NCBI GenBank assembly: GCA_902762565.1
Contig: CACWOS010000031.1
Coordinates: forward strand, 1 to 36,945
Source: an uncultured Prevotellaceae bacterium
Lineage (GTDB): Bacteria; Bacteroidota; Bacteroidia; Bacteroidales; Bacteroidaceae
Direction: 5' to 3'
Length of the DNA: 36,945 nt
Positions 1 through 7,700 of this stretch are shown one piece after another. Made by a program: the position numbers and the translations under genes. The notes beneath the pieces are model-generated. The model saw only the letters and a program-made list of their open reading frames with translations, was not told the DNA's origin and did no database searches. Numbering within the stretch: position 1 is the stretch's first letter; each line of letters opens with the position of its first letter.

Positions 1-1
1 G

Positions 2-160
2 ACGAAGAAGAAGCTGTACGACGAGCTGACGCCGCTGTCGAAGTTTATCAGCGACCTGCGCGAGGCGGCAGCACCCAGCAATGGCGGCGACAACGGCGGT
101 GGCGGCGGTCCTCTGCCCGTAGGCGGCGACACGGAGATCGACCCGGACGACGGTGATTAA
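2..160 (+). CDS. C-terminal end of an unidentified protein (partial)
   Basis: An open frame enters from the left edge and ends at TAA 158-160. The 52 visible residues begin with a Lys-rich, helix-like stretch (KKKLYDELTPLSKFISDLRE) and end in a Gly-rich, then Asp-rich tail (GGGGG followed by DPDDGD). I do not recognise the family. The tail is disordered-looking and acidic. It is not the end of a carboxyltransferase alpha subunit, which matters because the next operon lacks that subunit. A strong terminator follows directly, so this is the last gene of its transcript. Confidence 0.6.
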   Translation, partial: TKKKLYDELTPLSKFISDLREAAAPSNGGDNGGGGGPLPVGGDTEIDPDDGD

Positions 161-193
161 AGCGTGCGCCCTAGGCATAAGCCTAAGTAAGAG

Positions 194-220
194 AAAGCAG
201 GCCTTGCGGTCTGCTTTTTT
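194..220 (+). terminator. Rho-independent terminator
   Basis: A 10-bp stem (194-203 with 208-217, including one G-T pair) and a TTGC loop lead into a T-tract of six. It closes the upstream transcript and isolates the decarboxylase operon. Confidence 0.85.
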
Positions 221-252
221 ACTAACGGTCCAAAAATAATTGCACAAAAATG

Positions 253-283
253 TTTGGATTGTGCGATTTATTTTGTAATTTTG
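253..283 (+). promoter_or_regulatory. Bacteroidetes sigma-70 promoter for the decarboxylase operon
   Basis: TTTG at 253-256 and TAATTTTG at 276-283 are separated by 19 bp and match the Bacteroidetes -33/-7 consensus. The ATG of the next gene lies 46 bp downstream, so translation from an upstream start at 254 is excluded. Confidence 0.75.
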
Positions 284-328
284 CACGCGATATCGAAAAA
301 TCAGAGAAAGCTATATAATAATACAACG

Positions 329-1360
329 ATGAAAATTAAAAAAGTCTTGTTAGGTTCGTTCCTTGCACTGACCTCCCTACCGATGATGGCCCAGATGGAT
401 GCCAGCATCAAGCTGAACGAGGTCGTCACGCAGAACGAGACGAGCCTGATTGATGAACACGGAACGCGGAACGCCCTGCTGGAGATTGCCAACATCTCGC
501 ACTCGACGTACAACATCCGTGGCATGTATGTGACCACCGACCGCTCCGTGCTGGACAAGAAGATGAGCGTGCCGGAACGCGTGAAGCTCATGAGCCAGAT
601 TCCCAATGGCGACGGGCGCACAAACCTCTCCGGACAGCAGATCATTGTGTTCCAACTGGGTAGCCAGCCCAACAAAGGCGCCCTGCACCTGTCGGCCAAG
701 GTCAACGCGACGGCACCCACGTGGATAGCCCTGTACAACGGTAATGCCACACAGCTCATCGACTCTGTCACGGTGCCTGCCCTGGAGGCCGACCAGTCGT
801 ATGCCCGCATTGCCAACAACGGCACGGCCAAGGACTGGGAAGTGAAGTCGGCCGACCGCGTGACGGTAGGCATCCAGAACCAGACGGTGGTCAGCGAGTC
901 GAAGGTGGCTAAATTCAAGCGTGAAGACCCGCACGGTTTCGGTATGGCCATCATGGCCATGGGCATCGTCTTTGCCTGTCTGGCCCTGCTGTGGATCACG
1001 TTCACCCTGTTCGGCATGTTGATGCGCCACACTGAGACGGCGAAGAAGGTGGCGAACAAGCAGCCCATCAAGCCCATTACCAAGACGGTGGAGAAGACGA
1101 TGGAGGTAGGCCATAAGACGGGTGTCATGCTGAAGGAAGGTTTCGACACGAAGGGTATCGACAGAGAGGTGTACATGGCCGTCATCGGCTTGGCCCTGCG
1201 CCAGTACGAGGACGACATCCACGACGTGGAGTCGGGCGTCATCACCATCAAGCCGAAGGATACGGGCTGGGACGACGAGTACAGCCAGATGACCCATCTG
1301 CACGAGCCGCTCATCCCCACCAAACACAATGCTCCAACAATTCCAACTTTTAAAGATTAA
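329..1360 (+). CDS. OadG-family (gamma) subunit of a Na+-translocating decarboxylase, with N-terminal periplasmic domain
   Basis: This is a 343-aa membrane subunit. A signal peptide (residues 1-21, ending MMAQ) precedes a beta-rich periplasmic domain resembling a lamin-tail domain (about 25-195). One transmembrane helix follows (about 207-233), then a cytoplasmic tail with the OadG-like end (DREVYMAVIGLALRQYEDD). OadG anchors the carboxyltransferase and biotin carrier to the beta-subunit Na+ pump. Classical gamma subunits are only about 80-100 aa, so the N-terminal domain is extra; I believe similar fusions occur in other Bacteroidetes. The start was chosen at ATG 329 because it gives the signal peptide and lies downstream of the promoter. 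It is the first gene of an operon with the carrier (3 bp away) and the beta subunit. Confidence 0.85.
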   Translation: MKIKKVLLGSFLALTSLPMMAQMDASIKLNEVVTQNETSLIDEHGTRNALLEIANISHSTYNIRGMYVTTDRSVLDKKMSVPERVKLMSQIPNGDGRTNLSGQQIIVFQLGSQPNKGALHLSAKVNATAPTWIALYNGNATQLIDSVTVPALEADQSYARIANNGTAKDWEVKSADRVTVGIQNQTVVSESKVAKFKREDPHGFGMAIMAMGIVFACLALLWITFTLFGMLMRHTETAKKVANKQPIKPITKTVEKTMEVGHKTGVMLKEGFDTKGIDREVYMAVIGLALRQYEDDIHDVESGVITIKPKDTGWDDEYSQMTHLHEPLIPTKHNAPTIPTFKD

Positions 1361-1363
1361 GCA

Positions 1364-1858
1364 ATGAAAACATATAAATATAAAGTACAAGGCGTAGACT
1401 ACGAGGTAGAAATCGCCGAGGTAGAAGGCAAAATAGCCAAAGTCAACGTCAACGGCATCCCCTTCGAGATAGAGATGCAGAAACCCATCAACGCCGCCAA
1501 GCACCCCGCTCTGGCAGCCACCAAGCGCACGGCAAGTGCAGCCCCCGCTGCGCAGCCCGCTCCCGCTCAGCCCACGCCCGCGGGAAAACCGCAGGCCACT
1601 GTTCCTGCAGCATCAGCTGCGGGTCCTGCCCCCGCCGCCGGTGCAGGTACAGCCATCAAGGCCCCGCTGCCCGGTACCATTAACGCCATCAACGTCAAGG
1701 TGGGCGACAAGGTTGGCATAGGCGACGTCGTCATCGTGCTGGAGGCCATGAAGATGCAGAACAACATCGAGGCCGAGACAGCCGGTACCGTTACCTCTGT
1801 GCTTGTGAATCAAGGCGATACCGTCATGGAAGGTGCAGTCATGCTGACCATTGGGTAA
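1364..1858 (+). CDS. Biotin carboxyl carrier subunit of the decarboxylase
   Basis: This 164-aa protein carries the CO2 group on biotin between the carboxyltransferase and the membrane beta subunit. The N-terminal segment (1-45) resembles the part of OadA/MmdC that precedes the linker. An Ala/Pro-rich flexible linker spans about 46-94. The biotinyl domain (95-164) has the biotinylation motif EAMKMQ with Lys130, 34 residues from the end, as is standard. The gene sits 3 bp after oadG and just before oadB. The substrate (methylmalonyl-CoA or oxaloacetate) cannot be told from this subunit. In Bacteroidales methylmalonyl-CoA is likely, given succinate-to-propionate fermentation. Confidence 0.9.
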   Translation: MKTYKYKVQGVDYEVEIAEVEGKIAKVNVNGIPFEIEMQKPINAAKHPALAATKRTASAAPAAQPAPAQPTPAGKPQATVPAASAAGPAPAAGAGTAIKAPLPGTINAINVKVGDKVGIGDVVIVLEAMKMQNNIEAETAGTVTSVLVNQGDTVMEGAVMLTIG

Positions 1859-1893
1859 GTGAGAAGCGAGAAGTGATAAGTGATAAGTGATAA
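1859..1893. repeat. 7-bp tandem repeat in intergenic spacer
   Basis: Five consecutive 7-bp units: GTGAGAA, GCGAGAA and three copies of GTGATAA. They fill the whole gap between the biotin carrier and the beta subunit. Because 7 is not a multiple of 3, the repeat carries stop codons in several frames. Confidence 0.85.
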
Positions 1894-1895
1894 TT

Positions 1896-3053
1896 ATGGG
1901 ATTTACAAACTTTATCGTAGAAAACTTCAATGAGTTCCTGACGTACACGGGCTTTGCCAACGTGACGGCAGGTAACCTCATCATGATAGTAGTAGGCGCC
2001 TTCTTTATCTGGCTGGCCATCAAGAAGGACTTCGAGCCCCTGCTGCTCGTACCCATCGGACTGGGTATCATATTAGGAAATATCCCCTTCCGTGCCGATG
2101 CCGGACTGGAGATTGGACTATATGAGGACAACTCCGTGCTGAACATCTTCTATCAGGGTGTGCGGCAGGGATGGTATCCGCCGCTGATATTCCTGGGCAT
2201 TGGTGCCATGACGGACTTCTCGGCCCTGCTGGCGAATCCGAAGCTGATGCTCATTGGTGCTGCCGCACAGTTTGGTATCTTCGGTGCCTATATGTTTGCG
2301 CTGGCGCTGGGCTTTGAACCCAACCAGGCGGCAGGTATCGCCATCATCGGTGGTGCCGACGGTCCTACGGCCATCTTCCTGTCGTCGAAGCTGAGCCCGA
2401 ACCTGATGGGTGCCATCGCCGTGTGTGCCTACTCGTATATGGCACTGGTACCGCTGATTCAGCCCCCTCTGATGCGATTGCTGACCACGAAGAAGGAGCG
2501 CCTCATCAAGATGAAGCCCGCCCGCGAGGTATCGCAGACGGAGCGCATCCTGTTCCCCATCGTGGGACTGTTGCTGACGACGTTCATCGTGCCGTCCGGT
2601 CTGCCTCTGCTCGGCATGCTGTTCTTCGGCAACCTGCTGAAGGAGAGCGGTAAGACTACCCGTCTGGCCAAGACCGCTGGTGCTGCGCTGAACGACATCG
2701 TCGTGATGCTGCTGGGCTTGACGGTAGGCTGTTCCACACAAGCCTCTGAGTTCCTGACCATGAACACCATCTACATCTTCGCCATCGGAGCCGGAGCCTT
2801 CATCATCGCCACCATGAGCGGCGTGCTGTTCGTGAAGCTGATGAACGTCTTCCTGCCGAAGGACAAGAAGCTGAATCCGCTGATTGGTAATGCCGGTGTG
2901 AGTGCTGTGCCCATGGCCGCCCGCATCTCGAACAACCTCGGCCTGGAGTACGACCGCCACAACTTCCTGCTGATGCACGCCATGGGTCCCAACGTGGCTG
3001 GTGTCATCGGTTCTGCCGTGGCTGCCGGTGCCCTGCTGGGATTCCTGTCGTAA
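1896..3053 (+). CDS. Na+-translocating decarboxylase beta subunit (OadB/MmdB type)
   Basis: This 385-aa polytopic inner-membrane protein decarboxylates carboxybiotin and couples that to Na+ export. The family hallmark GGADGPTAIF (the Asp loop involved in Na+ and carboxybiotin handling) is present. So is the C-terminal helix motif MHAMGPNVAGVIGSAVAAG, which holds the Asn/Gly/Ser positions important in Klebsiella OadB. Length is usual for the family. A GTG at 1887 could add three residues, but ATG 1896 gives the normal start. It is the third gene of the operon. No alpha (carboxyltransferase) gene lies next to it, so that subunit must be encoded elsewhere. Confidence 0.93.
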   Translation: MGFTNFIVENFNEFLTYTGFANVTAGNLIMIVVGAFFIWLAIKKDFEPLLLVPIGLGIILGNIPFRADAGLEIGLYEDNSVLNIFYQGVRQGWYPPLIFLGIGAMTDFSALLANPKLMLIGAAAQFGIFGAYMFALALGFEPNQAAGIAIIGGADGPTAIFLSSKLSPNLMGAIAVCAYSYMALVPLIQPPLMRLLTTKKERLIKMKPAREVSQTERILFPIVGLLLTTFIVPSGLPLLGMLFFGNLLKESGKTTRLAKTAGAALNDIVVMLLGLTVGCSTQASEFLTMNTIYIFAIGAGAFIIATMSGVLFVKLMNVFLPKDKKLNPLIGNAGVSAVPMAARISNNLGLEYDRHNFLLMHAMGPNVAGVIGSAVAAGALLGFLS

Positions 3054-3056
3054 TAA

Positions 3057-3088
3057 CGGATTATCGGAATAACGGAATAACGAAAAAA
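3057..3088. repeat. 8-bp tandem repeat in intergenic spacer
   Basis: Units CGGATTAT, CGGAATAA, CGGAATAA and a degenerate CGAAAAAA fill the gap between the beta subunit and the first deoxynucleoside kinase. Confidence 0.7.
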
Positions 3089-3095
3089 CAACGGA

Positions 3096-3764
3096 ATGTA
3101 CATTGCCGTCGCTGGAAATATCGGAAGTGGGAAGTCCACCCTCACAGAGCTGCTGGCCAAGCACTATGGCTGGGAGGCTCGCTTTGAGGCGGTGGACCAC
3201 AACCCCTATCTGGAGGACTACTACAGGGATATCCACCGGTGGTCGTTCAATCTGGAGGTGTATTTCCTGAAGGAACGTTTCCGTGACCTCATCGACATAT
3301 CGCAGTCAGAGAAGACCATCATCCAGGACCGCACCATCTACGAGGGCGTCTACGTGTTCATGCAGAACAACAGGGCCATGGGCCACCTGACCGAGCGTGA
3401 CTATGAGACCTACATGGAACTGTTCGAGCAGATGATGTCGGTGGTGCACCAGCCAGACCTCATGATATACCTGAAGGCCTCGGTGCCCCATCTGGTGGGT
3501 AATATCCAGAAGCGTGGACGAGACTACGAACAGTCCATCAAGCTGGAATACCTGGAGAACCTGAATCAGCGCTACGACGACTTTATATATAATAAGTACA
3601 ATGGACGCGTGATGACCATTCAGAAGGACGGACTCGACTTCCAGCACGAGCCCAAGGACCTGGCCAAGATCATTGACCAGATAGACCGCGAACTCTTCGG
3701 ACTCTTTGCCAATTCCGAATTCCAAATGCCGAATTCCGAGGAGCCCATCATTCGTAATTCGTAA
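3096..3764 (+). CDS. Deoxynucleoside kinase (first of a tandem pair)
   Basis: This 222-aa cytoplasmic salvage enzyme phosphorylates deoxynucleosides with ATP. It has the P-loop GNIGSGKST (8-16), the family DR motif in QDRTIYE and the lid arginines in RGRDYEQ. This is the dGK/dAK/dCK-like family, not thymidine kinase type II. The last 18 or so residues (after LFGLF) have no counterpart in the neighbouring paralogue and are encoded by a 7-bp repeat tract, so they look like readthrough of spacer DNA. The second kinase starts 25 bp downstream. Substrate preference cannot be read from sequence; in Lactobacillus a tandem pair forms a dGK/dAK heterodimer. Confidence 0.9.
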   Translation: MYIAVAGNIGSGKSTLTELLAKHYGWEARFEAVDHNPYLEDYYRDIHRWSFNLEVYFLKERFRDLIDISQSEKTIIQDRTIYEGVYVFMQNNRAMGHLTERDYETYMELFEQMMSVVHQPDLMIYLKASVPHLVGNIQKRGRDYEQSIKLEYLENLNQRYDDFIYNKYNGRVMTIQKDGLDFQHEPKDLAKIIDQIDRELFGLFANSEFQMPNSEEPIIRNS

Positions 3765-3780
3765 TTCATAATTCGTAATT
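3709..3780. repeat. 7-bp tandem repeats spanning the kinase 3' end and spacer
   Basis: Coding part 3709-3743 reads in 7-bp units (CCAATTC, CGAATTC, CAAATGC, CGAATTC, CGAGGAG). Spacer part 3750-3780 reads ATTCGTA, ATTCGTA, ATTCATA, ATTCGTA plus ATT. Confidence 0.8.
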
Positions 3781-3789
3781 TATCATACT

Positions 3790-4410
3790 ATGCACATCGC
3801 AATAGCAGGAAACATAGGCAGTGGCAAGACCACCCTGACCAAGCTCTTGGCCCACCGATACGGCTGGACGCCACGTTTTGAGCCCGTAGACAACAACCCC
3901 TATCTGGCAGACTTCTATGCAGACATGCCCCGTTGGTCGTTCAATCTGCAGATATACTTCCTGAACAAGCGTTTCAAGGAAGTTGTTGAGATATCGAAGT
4001 CGGAGGAGACCATCATCCAGGACCGTACCATCTTCGAGGACGCCTGCATCTTTGCACCCAACCTGCACGGACAGGGCATGATGTCCGACCGTGACTTCAA
4101 TAACTACAAAGACCTGTTCGACCTGATGATGTCGCTAGTGAAGCTGCCCGACCTCATGATATACATTCGTGCCAGCATCCCCACCCTTGTGGCTCAAATC
4201 CAGAAACGCGGTCGCGAATACGAGCAGACCATGCGACTGGACTACCTGCAGGGCTTGGAGAAGCGCTACGAAGACTGGATAGCTTCCTACAAAGGGAACC
4301 TCATCATTGTGGAGGGTGACACGTGTAAGTTTGGTGACAATCCTGAGCACTTGAAGCAAGTGACCGACATGATTGATGCCAAGCTCTTCGGACTGTTCCC
4401 GATGGAATGA
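3790..4410 (+). CDS. Deoxynucleoside kinase (second of a tandem pair)
   Basis: This 206-aa paralogue of the preceding gene has the P-loop GNIGSGKTT, the DR motif QDRTIFE and the lid RGREYEQ. The two proteins align along almost their full length (for example both have RWSFNL near 50 and a LFGLF end). This suggests local duplication followed by specialisation, possibly to different purine or pyrimidine deoxynucleosides and perhaps heterodimer formation. It ends 1 bp before the stop of the convergent gene on the minus strand; no terminator is visible between them. Confidence 0.9.
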   Translation: MHIAIAGNIGSGKTTLTKLLAHRYGWTPRFEPVDNNPYLADFYADMPRWSFNLQIYFLNKRFKEVVEISKSEETIIQDRTIFEDACIFAPNLHGQGMMSDRDFNNYKDLFDLMMSLVKLPDLMIYIRASIPTLVAQIQKRGREYEQTMRLDYLQGLEKRYEDWIASYKGNLIIVEGDTCKFGDNPEHLKQVTDMIDAKLFGLFPME

Positions 4411-4411
4411 G

Positions 4412-5098
4412 TTAACGGCGGCGACGCTTGCTCTTCGCCTTAGCGCGATGACGGCTCTTGCTGGCCTTGACAACCCTACCCTTCTTTTTTGCCTTACCCT
4501 TCAGGGCAACGGTCTTTCTGGCCGTTGTAGGCACCGATTTGCTGCGCCAGGTGACACACTCGCGCGCTGTGTAGTAAGGCACCTCGTCAGAAGGATTGCG
4601 CTCACAATATTTCAAGATGCCATAATAGTCGATATTCCGCTTCGAGTGGTTATCGTAGAACCAAATGTCGACGGTAGACTTGGCAGTAGCAATCATCACG
4701 ATGTCGCGGTCATAGCCCACATACCAACGGGCAAAGGCATGGCCGCGGATGGTGGACTCCCAGTGGGGTGCACCGTAATGATGGCGCATCCACTTCATCA
4801 TCTTCTTGTAGTCGTCACGTGGCGTGCGTCCCTGCTGGTAACGCGTAGAGAGCATCAACGAGTTGAGTGACGTCGTGTCGTTGTCGCTGTACAGATTGAG
4901 CCAGACATTCAATCCAGAGATGCGTCCTGAGAGGCTGGAGCTGTCCTCCTGCTGCATACCCCTGTTACTCAGTTCCTCAATCATCTCCAAAGGAGACAAC
5001 GACAGGGGAAGGCCCAAAAACTCGGTATGGTCGTCAGCACTAACAGGTAAACTTAGCATGCCTAAGAGGCACACCATTTTGATATATTTTTTCAGCAT
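4412..5098 (-). CDS. Secreted protein of unknown function with Lys/Arg-rich tail
   Basis: A 228-aa protein from ATG 5098. A signal peptide (MLKKYIKMVCLLGMLSLPVSA) precedes a mixed alpha/beta body with WESTIRGHAFARWYVGYDRD. The last 50 or so residues are very basic, almost only Lys, Arg, Ala and Ser, ending KSKRRRR. I do not recognise the family. An upstream in-frame start at 5131 would sit inside the promoter (5129-5160), so 5098 is preferred. The basic tail could bind nucleic acid, LPS or another anionic surface; that is a guess. Confidence 0.7.
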   Translation of the reverse strand: MLKKYIKMVCLLGMLSLPVSADDHTEFLGLPLSLSPLEMIEELSNRGMQQEDSSSLSGRISGLNVWLNLYSDNDTTSLNSLMLSTRYQQGRTPRDDYKKMMKWMRHHYGAPHWESTIRGHAFARWYVGYDRDIVMIATAKSTVDIWFYDNHSKRNIDYYGILKYCERNPSDEVPYYTARECVTWRSKSVPTTARKTVALKGKAKKKGRVVKASKSRHRAKAKSKRRRR

Positions 5099-5128
5099 TC
5101 TTCTGTACTTTGATTTATATTTTCCCCA

Positions 5129-5160
5129 CAAAGGTATGAAAAATCCCCTATATAAACAAA
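5129..5160 (-). promoter_or_regulatory. Promoter for the minus-strand secreted protein
   Basis: On the minus strand, TTTG (complement of 5157-5160) and TACCTTTG (complement of 5129-5136) are 20 bp apart, a full consensus match. It sets the gene start at 5098. Confidence 0.75.
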
Positions 5161-5199
5161 AAAAAAGACGAAAAAGAAGAGTATTACACGAAAAAGTCG

Positions 5200-5207
5200 T
5201 ATCTTTG
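5200..5207 (+). promoter_or_regulatory. -7 element for the SpoIIE/RsbW fusion gene
   Basis: TATCTTTG lies 24 bp upstream of ATG 5232. No clear TTTG is seen at the -33 position. Confidence 0.55.
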
Positions 5208-5231
5208 CACGGATATTTAAGCTAAAGACTC

Positions 5232-7622
5232 ATGAAACTGCCTAAGATGTTCCGTCGCGAGCACACCATTGCCGGTAGACTGACATGGCGTGTAGTGGGC
5301 TGGATGACCGTTATTATGACCGTCATTCTGGCTTTGATATTTGGTGTTATGTGGCTTGTTGGCGTTGTCGGCTTAAGTGGTTATTACAAATTGTACATGG
5401 AGGTGTACGACGAGAAAATCAACAATGTTTTTTCAGCGGTTGAAGTAGCCATATCGAATAACAGACCTGAAGTAGAAGAGAACATCGACCGTGAAGGTCG
5501 TGAGTTCTATGCTGTAGAGCACCTGCTGGCTCTGAATCCAAACATCATGGGTGCCGCCGTAGCCTATAATCCAGACTGCGAGCCCAGAAAGGGAGAACCG
5601 TTCTCGCCCTATGCCTATCACGACAGCACGGGCATACACACCAAGCAGTTGAACACGAAAGAATACGACTACCTACACCAGGAATGGTATACCAAGCCCA
5701 TCCAAGCGGGTAAGGGTGTATGGTCAGACCCCTATCTGGACGAAGGCGGCGGCGAGGTGATGATGATTACCTACTCACAGCCCCTCACCAACAGCCAAGG
5801 CGAGATATATGCCGTGCAGACAGCCGACATTGCACTGGACTGGCTGTCAGACCTCATCACACAGCTGGACAGCACCTTCACGGAAGAGTTCTTTACAACT
5901 GATGACTTGGATTCGGACAGCATCCATAACTTCATCATCACGCGCAACGGCACCTTCCTGACCCGTCCCGGCAAGGAGCAACTAACCAGTCGCAACATTG
6001 TAGACTATCTGAAGAACCAAGGTTGCAAGAATGCTGAAAAGAAGGCTGAGCAGTTGTTGGACGGTCAAACTGACATCGTAGGATATAAGAACGGTAAAGG
6101 CGAGAGAATGTTGATATTCCCCGCAGAGATAGAACACAGCGGATGGTATATCTGCTCCGTTCTTCCAATGAGTGAGATCATCTATCCCGTTACAATCATT
6201 ATCGGCTTCTTCTTTGCCCTCATGATTATTGGCCTCGTTATCGTCGGACTAACATGCCGGAAGGCCATCCGTCGACTGACCAAGCCTATCACGGAATTTG
6301 CAAACTCTGCCGACGAGATATCCAAAGGTAACCTCACGGCCGAACTGCCCACCGTCAAGACGGAAGACGAGATGCTGCGCCTGCATGAATCGTTTAAGAT
6401 GATGCAGACATCGCTGGTACATCAGATAGAGGAGACGAAAGCAGCCAACGAAGAGAAAGGCCGCATAGAAAGCGAGCTGTACATTGCCCGGAACATCCAG
6501 ATGTCGATGTTGCCCAAGATATTCCCACCCTATCCTGACCGCAACGACATCGAAATCTTCGGACAGCTGACTCCTGCCAAGGAAGTGGGTGGCGACCTCT
6601 ATGACTTCTACATTCGCGACGAGAAGCTGTTCTTCTGTATCGGAGACGTCAGCGGCAAGGGCGTTCCTGCATCACTGGTCATGGCCGTCATCCGCACCCT
6701 GTTCCGTACCATCAGCTATCGCGAGGCACAGCCAGACCGCATCATGTACGGCATGAACAACGCCATGGCCGACAATAATGAGTCGGACATGTTTGTCACG
6801 CTATTCCTGGGTGTTCTTGACCTGCCTACGGGTCGTCTGCGCTACTGTAACGCAGGCCATAACTCTCCGCTATTGAAAGGCGAACAACGTATCGGTCTGC
6901 TGCCTTGTCATCCGAATATTCCCTTGGGTGTCACGACAGAATGGAAATTCGACCACCAGGAGACGACGATCGACCTAGGCACCACCATATTCCTGTATAC
7001 CGACGGACTGACGGAAGCAGAGAATACGGTTCACGAGCAATTCGAAGAGGAACGCATGATAGATGTCGCCAAAGAAGCGCCACACGAGCCTAAGGTGCTC
7101 ATCGAGCAGATGATTAGCGCTGTACGCCAGTTTGTTGGCAACGCTGTACAGAGTGACGACTTAACCATGTTAGCAATCCAGTATACTAAACCCTTGGAAA
7201 AAGATATGAAGTTGCAGCGTAGTATCACTCTACCTAACGACATTGAAGAAGTGCCACAACTGGCAGCTTTCGTCGATGAAGTATGCGAAATTGCAGGTTT
7301 CGACATGAGCACGACGATGAGCATCAACCTGGCACTGGAAGAGGCTGTGGTTAATGTCATGAGCTATGCATACCCAGCAGGAACGGTGGGCAATGTTAAC
7401 ATTGAGGCCGTGGCCAATGACAATCGTCTTAAGTTCATTATCAGCGACTGGGGTACCCCCTTCGACCCGACTGCAGAAAAGGAGGTTGACACCACACTTT
7501 CGGCAGAAGAGCGGCCTATCGGTGGACTAGGCATCCATCTGGTAAGGCAAATTATGGACAGCATTAATTACGAGCGTATCGACGGAAAGAACGTCTTAAC
7601 GCTCCGAAAGAAGCTTGTTTGA
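5232..7622 (+). CDS. Membrane SpoIIE-type phosphatase fused to an RsbW-like ATPase domain
   Basis: A 796-aa signalling protein. Transmembrane helix 1 (about 22-48) is followed by a periplasmic Cache-like sensor (about 50-315), transmembrane helix 2 (about 317-342) and HAMP (to about 395). A PP2C-type SpoIIE/RsbU phosphatase follows (about 415-650: GGDLYDF, GDVSGKGVPASL, YTDGLTEA, DDLTML). The C-terminal HATPase_c domain (about 660-796) has N-box NLALEEAVVNV, G1 SDWGTPFDP and G2 GGLGIHLV. RsbU-type phosphatases dephosphorylate STAS antagonists and RsbW-type kinases phosphorylate them. Here both activities are on one sensor chain, and a STAS protein lies about 3.9 kb downstream. No SigB-type sigma factor is encoded in the window, so the output is unknown. 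Confidence 0.9.
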   Translation: MKLPKMFRREHTIAGRLTWRVVGWMTVIMTVILALIFGVMWLVGVVGLSGYYKLYMEVYDEKINNVFSAVEVAISNNRPEVEENIDREGREFYAVEHLLALNPNIMGAAVAYNPDCEPRKGEPFSPYAYHDSTGIHTKQLNTKEYDYLHQEWYTKPIQAGKGVWSDPYLDEGGGEVMMITYSQPLTNSQGEIYAVQTADIALDWLSDLITQLDSTFTEEFFTTDDLDSDSIHNFIITRNGTFLTRPGKEQLTSRNIVDYLKNQGCKNAEKKAEQLLDGQTDIVGYKNGKGERMLIFPAEIEHSGWYICSVLPMSEIIYPVTIIIGFFFALMIIGLVIVGLTCRKAIRRLTKPITEFANSADEISKGNLTAELPTVKTEDEMLRLHESFKMMQTSLVHQIEETKAANEEKGRIESELYIARNIQMSMLPKIFPPYPDRNDIEIFGQLTPAKEVGGDLYDFYIRDEKLFFCIGDVSGKGVPASLVMAVIRTLFRTISYREAQPDRIMYGMNNAMADNNESDMFVTLFLGVLDLPTGRLRYCNAGHNSPLLKGEQRIGLLPCHPNIPLGVTTEWKFDHQETTIDLGTTIFLYTDGLTEAENTVHEQFEEERMIDVAKEAPHEPKVLIEQMISAVRQFVGNAVQSDDLTMLAIQYTKPLEKDMKLQRSITLPNDIEEVPQLAAFVDEVCEIAGFDMSTTMSINLALEEAVVNVMSYAYPAGTVGNVNIEAVANDNRLKFIISDWGTPFDPTAEKEVDTTLSAEERPIGGLGIHLVRQIMDSINYERIDGKNVLTLRKKLV

Positions 7623-7676
7623 GGTGTTTTAAAGATTTTTAACTGCCACCATACGAGCATAGTCTGAGTTTTTAAC

Positions 7677-7684
7677 TATATTTG
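7677..7684 (+). promoter_or_regulatory. -7 element for the ABC transporter operon
   Basis: TATATTTG lies 16 bp upstream of ATG 7701; no good -33 partner was seen. Confidence 0.5.
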
Positions 7685-7700
7685 CAAGTCTAATAAAGAA

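Noticed and set aside
377-1504. Long minus-strand open frame opposite oadG
   Set aside because: It lies antisense to a clear OadG gene; the composition is the mirror of the coding strand, with no recognisable protein.
1859-1893. Possible CRISPR-like or direct-repeat array
   Set aside because: Units are 7 bp, contiguous and without unique spacers, so this is a simple tandem repeat.
2118-3236. Long minus-strand open frame opposite oadB
   Set aside because: Gln/His-rich shadow translation of a conserved membrane protein gene; no start context or promoter.
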